From: Nanobdellota archaeon
GTDB lineage: Archaea; Nanobdellota; Nanobdellia; SCGC-AAA011-G17; GW2011-AR17
Direction of reading: 5' to 3'
NCBI GenBank assembly: GCA_030018575.1
Contig: JASEIA010000012.1
Coordinates: forward strand, 1 to 20,812
Length of the DNA stretch: 20,812 bases
Every line of letters starts with the position of its first letter. Position 1 is the first letter of the stretch. This document shows, one piece after another, positions 6,001-13,165 of this stretch. Below the pieces are notes generated by a model that had not been told where the DNA came from, made no database searches, and was given only the letters and a program-made list of their open reading frames with translations. The position numbers were made by a program, and so were the translations under genes.

Positions 6001-7380
6001 ATGAAGAAAATATACCTTGTATTGGCTTTTGCATTTGCTTTGCAATTGGTGTTTTTGTTTCAGGGGCACAATATATGGTGGGATTCTTCTGTTTATCTCG
6101 GGATGGGGCATTACATGTATTCTCTTGGAGAAACAGGAATATGGGAGCACGTGCGCCCTCTTGTTTTTCCGCTTATGCTTGGATTCTTCTGGAAGCTTGG
6201 CTTGAATGACGTTCTTTTTGGTTATCTGCTTACAATGGCTTTCAGCCTTGGAAGCGCTTTATTGGCTTACCTGATATGCAGGAAGATGTTTAGCAGCGAG
6301 GCAGGGGAGATTGCCGCTTTAATATTGGCTTTCAGCCCCCTATTCTTTGAATCAACATTCAGGCTCATGACTGAAATACCTTCTGTGTTTTTTGCATTAT
6401 TGGCATTGTATTTTTACATTTCCAAAAAGCCGCTTGCTTCCGGGATGTTTGCAGGCATTGCTTTTTTAACCAAGTTTCCGCAGGCTCTTGTCATTGCTGT
6501 CATAGGCATTGCATTTTGTTCGAAATGCATGGCATTTCGGATATCCGAAAATGCACGGCATTTTCGAATAATCAGGAAATGGAAAGAGGCAGGCAAGTTC
6601 ACTTTGGGCGCTTTATGCTTTATTTTGCCTTACCTTGCTTTTAATTACTTCATGTACGGCAATCCCTCTGTGTTTGCAGATGCTGACTCAATAATTAGGA
6701 ATTCAGGCGTTTGGCTGTTTTCAGGCCCTGCTTATTATTATCTTCAGGGGATTTTAAAGCAGAACCCGCTGTACATTCTTTCTATTGTTGGCATTTATGT
6801 TTGCGTGCGCGAAAGAAAATACGCCCTTCCTGCCCTGGCTATTGCATTTTTCGCGTATTTTTCATATCACGTGCACAAGGAAATCAGGTTTGCGCTGCTT
6901 ATGATGCCTTACCTTGCCATTCTAACTGCTGTGGGCATTAAGAGGATGTTCAAGCAGCAATGGATATTCTGGGCTGTCCTTGTTATTGCTGCGATTGCAT
7001 TTGCATCGCAATTGCCTGAAGAGCCTATTTTGGGAGAGGCGCATGACGGCTATATGAAGTTTCTTGAGGGGAAGGAAGTTACTGGCGAGGTATTGACTAT
7101 GTATCCGCAAGTAAATCTCTACTCACAAAAGGCGGTGACGCCGATGTATTACATGGTATTTGACAAAGAGCTTGCGCAGAAGTGGATTGACTATCTGAAT
7201 AACCCGAATAATGTGCAGTATGTTTTCACTGACAGCTGCAATATGGTTTGCCATCCGAAGGATGACTTGGAATGCGAAAGAAAGAAGGAAGAGCTGATGA
7301 ATGTTCTTAGAGAGAAGTTTGAGACAGCTTATAATGAGAAGAGCGAATCGTGCGAGTATTGGGTGTTTGAGAAGGCTTAA
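6001..7380 (+). CDS. GT-C fold membrane glycosyltransferase (PMT/ArnT-like, GT39 clan)
   Basis: 459 residues with about nine or ten membrane segments and a soluble C-terminal domain (from about residue 345). The first extracellular loop carries IWWDSSVYLGMG with acidic residue D28 where GT-C enzymes keep their catalytic Asp, followed by RPLVFPLMLG, as in dolichyl-phosphate-mannose and ArnT-type transferases. Such enzymes move a sugar from a polyprenyl-phosphate donor to a protein or lipid on the outer face. The gene follows the lipoprotein by 1 nt. Residues about 173-190, in a basic cytoplasmic loop, are encoded by a 50-bp double palindrome that looks like an insertion. The stop overlaps the stop of the convergent thioredoxin-like gene (TTAA, 7377-7380). 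Acceptor and donor are unknown. Confidence 0.8.
   Translation: MKKIYLVLAFAFALQLVFLFQGHNIWWDSSVYLGMGHYMYSLGETGIWEHVRPLVFPLMLGFFWKLGLNDVLFGYLLTMAFSLGSALLAYLICRKMFSSEAGEIAALILAFSPLFFESTFRLMTEIPSVFFALLALYFYISKKPLASGMFAGIAFLTKFPQALVIAVIGIAFCSKCMAFRISENARHFRIIRKWKEAGKFTLGALCFILPYLAFNYFMYGNPSVFADADSIIRNSGVWLFSGPAYYYLQGILKQNPLYILSIVGIYVCVRERKYALPALAIAFFAYFSYHVHKEIRFALLMMPYLAILTAVGIKRMFKQQWIFWAVLVIAAIAFASQLPEEPILGEAHDGYMKFLEGKEVTGEVLTMYPQVNLYSQKAVTPMYYMVFDKELAQKWIDYLNNPNNVQYVFTDSCNMVCHPKDDLECERKKEELMNVLREKFETAYNEKSESCEYWVFEKA
6519..6568. repeat. Palindromic element inside the GT-C reading frame
   Basis: Two adjacent tight hairpins are present: CGAAATGC-atg-GCATTTCG (6521-6539) and CGAAAATGC-acg-GCATTTTCG (6546-6566). 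Their junction is a 16-bp perfect palindrome, TTTCGGATATCCGAAA (6535-6550). The whole block reads almost the same on both strands. It is translated in frame as a Cys/Arg/His-containing loop. Confidence 0.75.
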
Positions 7381-8078
7381 GCACACGACGGATGCCCTGC
7401 GCCAAGCTTTGCGCAGATTTCTGAAAGCAATTCGCCTTCTGTGACAAGCCCCTCGTGCTTTTTCTCGTCAACAAGCAATGAAGGATAAGTGCTTATGCCA
7501 TAGACTGTCTTGAGCATCTGTATCATTGCTTCCTGCTCAAATGAGGCGTCAAACGAGAACACCAAAAGCTCTTCAGGGAACATTTCCTTCAAATGCGTGA
7601 GAATCCTTGACTGGGCTCCGCAGCTTGAACATTTTTCCTCGTTGGAATAAAAGTAAATTATTGAAGCCATGTTCCTGCCGCACATCTTTTCCGCCTTTTT
7701 TGCCAAAAGCCAGTACTTGAGCTGCGCAAGGATATACTCGCGCTTTACATCATTAAAATTCTCATCAGAAACATGGGTTCCCTGTATGTAGCTCTCTATC
7801 TTGTCGCCTGTCTTTGAAAGGGTTTGAAGATGATTGTCCATCGCATTTGACACAATCAGGCACTTGTCAGCCCCGACAGACTCTTCCAAAAACAATGTCT
7901 GGAGCTGCATGCTCTCGTAATCCATTTTCTGCGATGATGCAACAAGCTGGAGCGACTCAACCCTCTTTTCAGTAAGCAGCACTCCCATCATAATTCCCAA
8001 TGAGAAGAACAAAAACGTGATGATTGCGGCTATTGCAAGGTTCTTCCTGCTCAGCTTCCTTTGCACAAGCTCTACCAT
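7377..8078 (-). CDS. Membrane-anchored thioredoxin-fold protein with CSSC site
   Basis: 233 residues. A basic N-terminus (RKLSRKN) and a single membrane segment at about 14-35 place the rest outside the cell. A helical linker (about 40-130) leads to a thioredoxin-like domain: IIYFYSNEEKC-SSC (C150, C153), the strand LLVFSFDAS and the cis-proline loop STYPSLLVD (P199). These are the marks of a thiol-disulfide oxidoreductase or redox-active chaperone. It is the last gene of the five-gene operon: its ATG overlaps the GT2 stop by 7 nt (ATGGTAG) with an AAAGGTG ribosome site. Its stop overlaps the stop of the convergent gene. The location next to STT3-like proteins recalls the thioredoxin-fold Ost3/Ost6 subunits of eukaryotic oligosaccharyltransferase; that role is inference. 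A DsbA/TlpA-like function is the alternative. Confidence 0.82.
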   Translation of the reverse strand: MVELVQRKLSRKNLAIAAIITFLFFSLGIMMGVLLTEKRVESLQLVASSQKMDYESMQLQTLFLEESVGADKCLIVSNAMDNHLQTLSKTGDKIESYIQGTHVSDENFNDVKREYILAQLKYWLLAKKAEKMCGRNMASIIYFYSNEEKCSSCGAQSRILTHLKEMFPEELLVFSFDASFEQEAMIQMLKTVYGISTYPSLLVDEKKHEGLVTEGELLSEICAKLGAGHPSCA

Positions 8079-9340
8079 TTTTGCACCTTTCCTATCATCA
8101 GCTCAAAAAACACCCACACCCACACTGTTGAGGCAATGAAGCTGTAAAGTATGAGGTATGCCGGAACAGCCAGCACGCCGTTTTTGAGTATTTTCTCCCT
8201 GGTAAATTTGTATGCAAAGTATAAAAAGGTTATTGATAAGGCAAGGGCGGTAATTGCAAAGAAAGCATTTGTAAGATTTATGTTCAATACAGAAAAGTCA
8301 TTTACCATTGAATAAATCCAGCGCCTGAAAACAAATATCACGTCAAAATTAATATAGCTCATGTCATAGAGCCATTTCACAAACGGCTTGATTATCATTG
8401 TATAGCCTACGAGGATTAACATTATGGAAGCAAGAATGCCTGAAACAAACACGTGAGGCAATTGAACCATGCCAAAATCCCCGTATTTTTTGTTGAACAC
8501 AAGCCCCTTGTAATTAAACAGGTTGAGCATTGTGCCCTTGTACCAGCGGTTCCTCTGCCTGTAAACGCCTTTAAGGGTGTCAGGAACCACTGTATAAACG
8601 CTTACGCCCAAAAGCTGGACAATCTTGTAATGATGCTTCTGCAGCCTCAATGAAATTTCCAGGTCTTCTGTGATGTTTTTCTCTGCAAATCCGCCCAATT
8701 TTCTCACAACATCCGCCCTGTACACGCTGAAAGGCCCGGGAATCACGTGGACGCAGTCCTTGCTTGCCATTATGTTCTTCAAGAACAGGTTGATTACATA
8801 CTCGCACCACTGCATCTTCTGGAGCATTGTCTTCGGCTTGTACACCCTCATTAAAGGCAGAACAGCGCCAACTCTCTTGTCAGAAAACTTCGGAAGTATT
8901 TTTTTCAGGGCTTTTTTTTCTATGAATGAGTCGGCATCAAGGCAGGTGAAGAATTCGCCTTTTGCCATTTTCAGCGCCTCGTTCAATGACTCGCCCTTGC
9001 CCTTGTTTTTTGGGTGGTTGACAAGCCGGATGTCTGTCTCCCTGTGCTGCCACATGACTTTCTCAATCCTCTCTTTTGTCCTGTCCTTTGAGCCATCATT
9101 CACTACAATTATCTCAAGCTTGTTTCTCGGATAGTCAAGGCTAATTGCGGAAAGCATTGTCTTTGCTATAGTGTCTTCCTCATTCAGGACAGGGATTGTT
9201 ATGGTAACTCTTGGAAATTTTTCCAGCTTTTCATGTTCCTTTTCCCCGCTTTTGTCAAGGAATGTAAGGAGCCAGAACACAAGGAAGAACATGGAGAATG
9301 CATAAAGCGCCCATACAAAGAGAATTGGGAACGAAATCAA
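8072..9340 (-). CDS. Processive family 2 glycosyltransferase (cellulose/poly-GlcNAc synthase-like)
   Basis: 422 residues from a TTG start. It has one N-terminal membrane segment, a cytoplasmic GT2 domain and about three or four C-terminal membrane segments. The motifs are complete: PVLNEEDTIAKTM and VVNDGSKDRT (nucleotide-sugar binding), CLDAD (DxD, D135-D137), the base motif ITED (T224-E225-D226) and QRNRW (262-266), the QxxRW signature of processive synthases. It would extend a glycan from a UDP-sugar and possibly export it. The start at 9340 is preferred over an in-frame TTG at 9355 because GGGAGG lies a few nt before it and TTGA overlaps the upstream stop by exactly 4 nt. Sugar specificity cannot be told from the sequence. 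Confidence 0.88.
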   Translation of the reverse strand: MISFPILFVWALYAFSMFFLVFWLLTFLDKSGEKEHEKLEKFPRVTITIPVLNEEDTIAKTMLSAISLDYPRNKLEIIVVNDGSKDRTKERIEKVMWQHRETDIRLVNHPKNKGKGESLNEALKMAKGEFFTCLDADSFIEKKALKKILPKFSDKRVGAVLPLMRVYKPKTMLQKMQWCEYVINLFLKNIMASKDCVHVIPGPFSVYRADVVRKLGGFAEKNITEDLEISLRLQKHHYKIVQLLGVSVYTVVPDTLKGVYRQRNRWYKGTMLNLFNYKGLVFNKKYGDFGMVQLPHVFVSGILASIMLILVGYTMIIKPFVKWLYDMSYINFDVIFVFRRWIYSMVNDFSVLNINLTNAFFAITALALSITFLYFAYKFTREKILKNGVLAVPAYLILYSFIASTVWVWVFFELMIGKVQKW

Positions 9341-10779
9341 CCTATAACCTCCCAAACCTGAACGCCTTCTTTATCATAGGATTTCCTGAAATTAGACTTG
9401 CTGTATTTCAAAAGGAACATAAGCCCTTCTTCCTGTGATTTCCAATGCTTCTGCATTATTTCATTGTCAATCCAGATGTAATTTATATTGTACTTGCTGA
9501 TTATCTGCATTGCCTTTTCCAAATCCCTTGTATTCAGCAATTCCTGCGAATCCTGCCATCTTTGGTTCACATTCGGGGCAAGCCAGAGATTCTCATCCAT
9601 CACATTCTTCTTGCCTGCAAACGAAATCCAGTGCCCCCTGCTGTAATCAGAAAACACAGCCCCTGCAGGAAGGGTTCCAATGTATTCCATTGCCCCCAGG
9701 GTTTCGGGATTCGGCTCTTCCGCAACAAACCTCTGAGAGTATGAAATGTACGAGAACAAAAGCCCGCACGCAAGTATGAGAAGCACAAAATTCCTGAACA
9801 CCTTGTTTTCCCACCTTGAATTGTAAATATCAGCAAAGCCGTATGCCGCAAATACCGCAATGAAAAAATTAAGCAGGAATATTGCCTTTGGCGCAAAAAA
9901 GCTTGTCACGAAAAGCAGCGAAACAGAGAAGAACACAAAAAGGTTCCTGTATTTTGCATGCCAGTGCGCTATAATGCCGAAGACAGCAAGCATCAATGCA
10001 AAGATGCCTATTCCGTAATTAGCCCCTAATTCTGAAATAAACGCTGACAGCGCCGCATTAAATCCGGTTGCGCCTGTCTCGAACAAGAGCCTTTCAAATC
10101 CCGTGTTCATAACAAGCCAGCCGTAGTATGCTGCTGATGCAAGAACTGAAAATGCCAGCGTGACAAAAAGAAGCCCCTTCTTCTTCAGCATGAAAAATCC
10201 ATAAAAGAATAGAAGGGCAAGACAAAGTATCCCTATTGTAAAGTCAAACAATGGCGCAAGCATGAAAACAGGAATTGCAATGCATCTGGCAAATGACTTT
10301 CTTGAAAATAGCCAGAATCCAAGCAATGCAATGCATACTGCAAAAGAAGCTGAATTCAAGGTATTAAACAGCCATAGGAATGAAGGCGATGCTATCAGGA
10401 CAGCCAATATGAGCTTCTTCGGCTTTATTTCAAAATCCTTCAATAACAGCATGAAAAGCAGAAAGCTTATTGCGCCCAATATGAAAGGCACAAGCGGAAT
10501 AATAAAATCAGGCGCTATTGAAAGCACAGCCCTTGCGCCCATAGGGTATGCTGCAAACCTCCCGCCAAAGCTTAAAGCATCCTCGAAGCTAATCTCAGCA
10601 GAGCTTCTTACAAGGAAGTAAGCTTCTGTGCCGGGAAGCATGGATTCCGGAGCCCTGAATAGGAAAACAAGCAAAAGGCTCAATACAAGGGCAAGAGCCA
10701 GCAGTATGCTAGCAAACAAGCCTGTAAACTTTTGCCTTTTCCCTGCTAAATTCTTCATTAAAGCATTCTGTGTTGGCAT
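9337..10779 (-). CDS. STT3/AglB-like GT-C membrane protein lacking the usual acidic DD site
   Basis: 480 residues, about eleven or twelve membrane segments and a C-terminal extracellular domain from about residue 355. It is a paralogue of the upstream gene. The segment LPGTEAYFLVRSS (48-60) aligns with FSDDSAYYNLRH of that protein, so the two Asp are replaced by Gly-Thr and only E52 remains nearby. The C-terminal SDYSRGHWISFAGKKNV (377-393) matches the position of the STT3/AglB WWDYG motif and keeps D-Y...G-H-W-I. It may be an inactive or accessory subunit, or use E52. The ATG at 10779 overlaps the preceding gene by 71 nt but has GGAGG 9 nt upstream; ATG 10758 or TTG 10719 are alternatives. 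Confidence 0.75.
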   Translation of the reverse strand: MPTQNALMKNLAGKRQKFTGLFASILLALALVLSLLLVFLFRAPESMLPGTEAYFLVRSSAEISFEDALSFGGRFAAYPMGARAVLSIAPDFIIPLVPFILGAISFLLFMLLLKDFEIKPKKLILAVLIASPSFLWLFNTLNSASFAVCIALLGFWLFSRKSFARCIAIPVFMLAPLFDFTIGILCLALLFFYGFFMLKKKGLLFVTLAFSVLASAAYYGWLVMNTGFERLLFETGATGFNAALSAFISELGANYGIGIFALMLAVFGIIAHWHAKYRNLFVFFSVSLLFVTSFFAPKAIFLLNFFIAVFAAYGFADIYNSRWENKVFRNFVLLILACGLLFSYISYSQRFVAEEPNPETLGAMEYIGTLPAGAVFSDYSRGHWISFAGKKNVMDENLWLAPNVNQRWQDSQELLNTRDLEKAMQIISKYNINYIWIDNEIMQKHWKSQEEGLMFLLKYSKSNFRKSYDKEGVQVWEVIG

Positions 10780-12172
10780 ATTTCAGGTCCTCCATTTTAT
10801 ACATATCTTTTGTTGACCGCGACATCAAGACATAATCAACCCCATACTTGTGCATAAGCTGCGTTGTCTTTACCAGCGACTCTGTCGTAAGCATGAGCTT
10901 CACGTCATCATACCTGTCAGGCGCAAACATGAATATATTGTCAGCAACTGTTTTTCTCTTTGCAAAATATTCAATAAGGTTTCCCTCATTGATGTTTCCA
11001 AGGACTGTTGAATCTGCTTCTGAATTGTCCCTGAGCCATTGCAATGCGGCAATCTCGTCTGATGAGACTGTATTTTTTATGGCTTTGCTTGTGCCTGTGT
11101 AAGAAGGTATTCCCAGCAAAAGCACTATGAGCGCAATGAAAGCCGCAAATATGGAATTGCGAAACCTTGAAAACTTTGTCAGCTTTATGTAAGCAATTGC
11201 CTTGGCTATTGATATTGCAGAGAGTATTGAAAGGAGCAGGCCAAGGAATATCATTCCTGTCGTGAAGTTTATCAGCCTTAGGAAAAGCAAAAGGAAGTCG
11301 GCAAGCACAAGCCCGCTCAGGAGGAAAGCTGAATCGCTCTTTTCCCAGGCAATGCCGAATATGATGCCCACTGCGCCCAGTATCAAGGGTATAATGCCTA
11401 TGTTGTAAATCAGCGAGAATATGTTTATCCCCTGGAAATAAGAGCTGTACAAAGCAGAGGGAACATTCTGAAGCACTGCGTAAAGCCCGAAGTCAAGGAA
11501 TGCCTTTTTATAGACTATAAAGCCGAGAAGAACAACAAGCAGGACAGAGAATATGACTGCCTCGCTTGCCGCTTTTTTCATTTTTATTGACTCAATGCTC
11601 AGCAATATTGCGTAAAGCACGAATGATATTGCGAGTATGGCGGTGAACGGGTGGATTATGGGCAAAAGAAAGGATAGTATGACAAACCTGCCCCTGTGCG
11701 TTTCAATGTTCATAAGGCAGTATACCTGGTAGAAAATTAGCGGAAGCACTATCGAGTAAACAGACAGGGTGTTCACTGTGTTTGCCATAAAGATAGGGAT
11801 AAAACCAGAGATTAAGGCAGCTAATAATGGCGCCGTCGTGTTTTCAGTAAGCCTTTTTGCGATTGCATATACTATGAATATCATCAATGCAAAGAATATT
11901 TCAGGCAATACCTTGAATGCCGCGAAATCAGGAAGAAATGAATTAAACCCGGCAAGCAAGAAGTTGAATATGTGCGAATCAATGACATATCTTCCCCCAT
12001 AGCTTAGCTCGTCAAAAATCATCGGCTGATGGTTTTCTGTGATGTATTCAGTGTGCCTCAGGTTATAGTAAGCGGAATCATCGCTAAAGTAAGGGGTTTG
12101 CGAGGCAAACACAAGCCTCAGGAACAGGACAAGAATAAATATGGCAAAAAGGATTGCATAATCCCTTTTCAT
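10709..12172 (-). CDS. STT3/AglB-like GT-C membrane glycosyltransferase
   Basis: 487 residues with about eleven to thirteen membrane segments. The first extracellular loop has YFSDDSAYYNLRHTEYI (28-44), with the D31-D32 pair where STT3/AglB and related GT-C enzymes bind metal and act. The C-terminal extracellular part has ALQWLRDNSEADSTVLGNIN then EGNLIEYFAKRKTVADN (376-412), the layout of the STT3 region before and around WWDYG, but the WWDYG positions themselves read NINEG. It is therefore an STT3-related enzyme with altered acceptor recognition, or another GT-C activity on polyprenyl-linked glycans. It follows ScpB with a 4-nt ATGA overlap and is followed by a paralogue. Confidence 0.78.
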   Translation of the reverse strand: MKRDYAILFAIFILVLFLRLVFASQTPYFSDDSAYYNLRHTEYITENHQPMIFDELSYGGRYVIDSHIFNFLLAGFNSFLPDFAAFKVLPEIFFALMIFIVYAIAKRLTENTTAPLLAALISGFIPIFMANTVNTLSVYSIVLPLIFYQVYCLMNIETHRGRFVILSFLLPIIHPFTAILAISFVLYAILLSIESIKMKKAASEAVIFSVLLVVLLGFIVYKKAFLDFGLYAVLQNVPSALYSSYFQGINIFSLIYNIGIIPLILGAVGIIFGIAWEKSDSAFLLSGLVLADFLLLFLRLINFTTGMIFLGLLLSILSAISIAKAIAYIKLTKFSRFRNSIFAAFIALIVLLLGIPSYTGTSKAIKNTVSSDEIAALQWLRDNSEADSTVLGNINEGNLIEYFAKRKTVADNIFMFAPDRYDDVKLMLTTESLVKTTQLMHKYGVDYVLMSRSTKDMYKMEDLKYANTECFNEEFSREKAKVYRLVC

Positions 12173-12936
12173 GCTTTTTCATCCTCGCTAAAATCAGCCA
12201 GCTCTTCATCGGGATTATCATCCGGGTCTTCAGGATTGCCATGCTCTTCCGGCGTATCATCTTCAGGCTTTTTCCTCGGGTCGTGCGGCTCGGGCTTGTC
12301 AGGCTGGATGTCTTCAGGGTCAGGCTGAACATCATCATCTGCTTCAGAAGGCGCCTCTTCCTCCTTTTTGTATCCGTCAAGCGAAGCCTGCTCCTGCTTC
12401 TCCTCAGGCTTCTTCCTCTCAATCCTTTCAACATTGCCAACCTTCCGCCCTATCTCGTCGCATTTTGCCTTCAGCATGTCGCCTGCAATGTCAAAGTAGT
12501 CAAAGAATTTTGGCGCTAATTTTAATTTTCTTGTCCTTCCGAATTTTTCTGATATGATAAACTGAAGATCCTTTAATGTGTGGATATGGTCGTAAGCGCC
12601 GTTTCCCCTCACTTTAATTAAGTCTGCCTGAAGTATCGGCTGCTTGTAGGCAATTATTGCCAATGTTTCCTGGGTCGGGCGGTCAAGCTCGGTATTTGAC
12701 AGGAGCTTTGTTGAAAACAGGACATAATCCTTTCTTAAGGCAATCTTGTATTTTCCTTCATTCTCGACTATTTCCAGTGAGCCCTGCTTTTCATCATAAG
12801 ATGCTTTCAGCTTCTGGACAGCTTCCTTTACAAGCCCTTCAGAGCCGATTCCCGCTGATTTCCCGATGTCCTCTATTGTCATGAAGCTGCCTGTGATGAA
12901 AAGGACAGCCTCTACCTTGTTTTGCATATCTTCCAT
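12169..12936 (-). CDS. scpB: Segregation and condensation protein B (ScpB) with acidic tail
   Basis: 255 residues. Residues about 1-165 are two winged-helix domains of ScpB, the SMC-kleisin partner in chromosome condensation: the N-terminal KVEAVLFITGSFMTIEDI is typical, as is the second-domain signature DRPTQETLAIIAYKQPILQA (85-104). Residues 171-255 form an unusual Pro/Asp/Glu-rich tail (QPDPEDIQPDKPEPHDPRKK, then PEDDTPEEHG and similar), presumably disordered. It heads an operon with glycosyltransferases and overlaps the next gene by ATGA; ScpA is not in the window. A TTAAAAA box centred 26 nt before the ATG predicts a leaderless mRNA. M4 could be an alternative start. Confidence 0.9.
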   Translation of the reverse strand: MEDMQNKVEAVLFITGSFMTIEDIGKSAGIGSEGLVKEAVQKLKASYDEKQGSLEIVENEGKYKIALRKDYVLFSTKLLSNTELDRPTQETLAIIAYKQPILQADLIKVRGNGAYDHIHTLKDLQFIISEKFGRTRKLKLAPKFFDYFDIAGDMLKAKCDEIGRKVGNVERIERKKPEEKQEQASLDGYKKEEEAPSEADDDVQPDPEDIQPDKPEPHDPRKKPEDDTPEEHGNPEDPDDNPDEELADFSEDEKA

Positions 12937-12958
12937 GGTGTAGAAAAAGAGTTGGTTG

Positions 12959-12970
12959 TTTTTAAGCTTT
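12959..12970 (-). promoter_or_regulatory. Promoter of the scpB operon
   Basis: On the minus strand AAAGCTTAAAAA comprises a BRE-like AAAGC and a TATA-like TTAAAAA (12959-12965). Its centre is 26 nt before the ATG, so the transcript should be leaderless. The same AAAGCTT-plus-TATA arrangement precedes the genes at 13166 and 18336. Confidence 0.55.
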
Positions 12971-12984
12971 GTTATGGGGATTTT

Positions 12985-13018
12985 TATGGCTTATTGTATG
13001 GCTTATTTTAGGCTTATA
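12985..13018. repeat. Three tandem 12-nt iterations upstream of scpB
   Basis: TATGGCTTATT occurs at 12985-12995 and 12997-13007, and a shortened TAGGCTTATA follows at 13009-13018. The period is 12 nt, just over one helical turn. The array lies 20-50 nt upstream of the scpB TATA box, in the divergent spacer between scpB and the membrane-protein gene. It could be a regulator binding site or a minor tandem repeat. Confidence 0.4.
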
Positions 13019-13131
13019 GGACTTGTAAAGGGCAAAAGGCGAGCCTCCGGCATGAAGTAAATTAAGCTATTGTTTTGGCATTGATAGAAGCAACCAGAAT
13101 TCCAGCGGCCTTTTACTAAACCGAAAACGAA

Positions 13132-13143
13132 AAGCTTTATAAT
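13132..13143 (+). promoter_or_regulatory. Promoter of the DUF6159-like gene
   Basis: AAGCTTTATAAT includes TTTATAAT (13136-13143), centred 26 nt before ATG 13166 and preceded by a purine-rich BRE-like CGAAAAGC. A leaderless transcript is expected. Confidence 0.6.
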
Positions 13144-13165
13144 CTTATAGAAATAATGCATATGC

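Noticed and set aside
8670..9134. 154-codon open frame on the plus strand
   Set aside because: Antisense to the catalytic domain of the GT2 glycosyltransferase, whose motifs are complete; no promoter or ribosome site.
12029..12519. Ser/Gly- and Leu/Arg-rich frames antisense to scpB
   Set aside because: They mirror the acidic Pro/Asp/Glu tail codons of ScpB and are not independent proteins.
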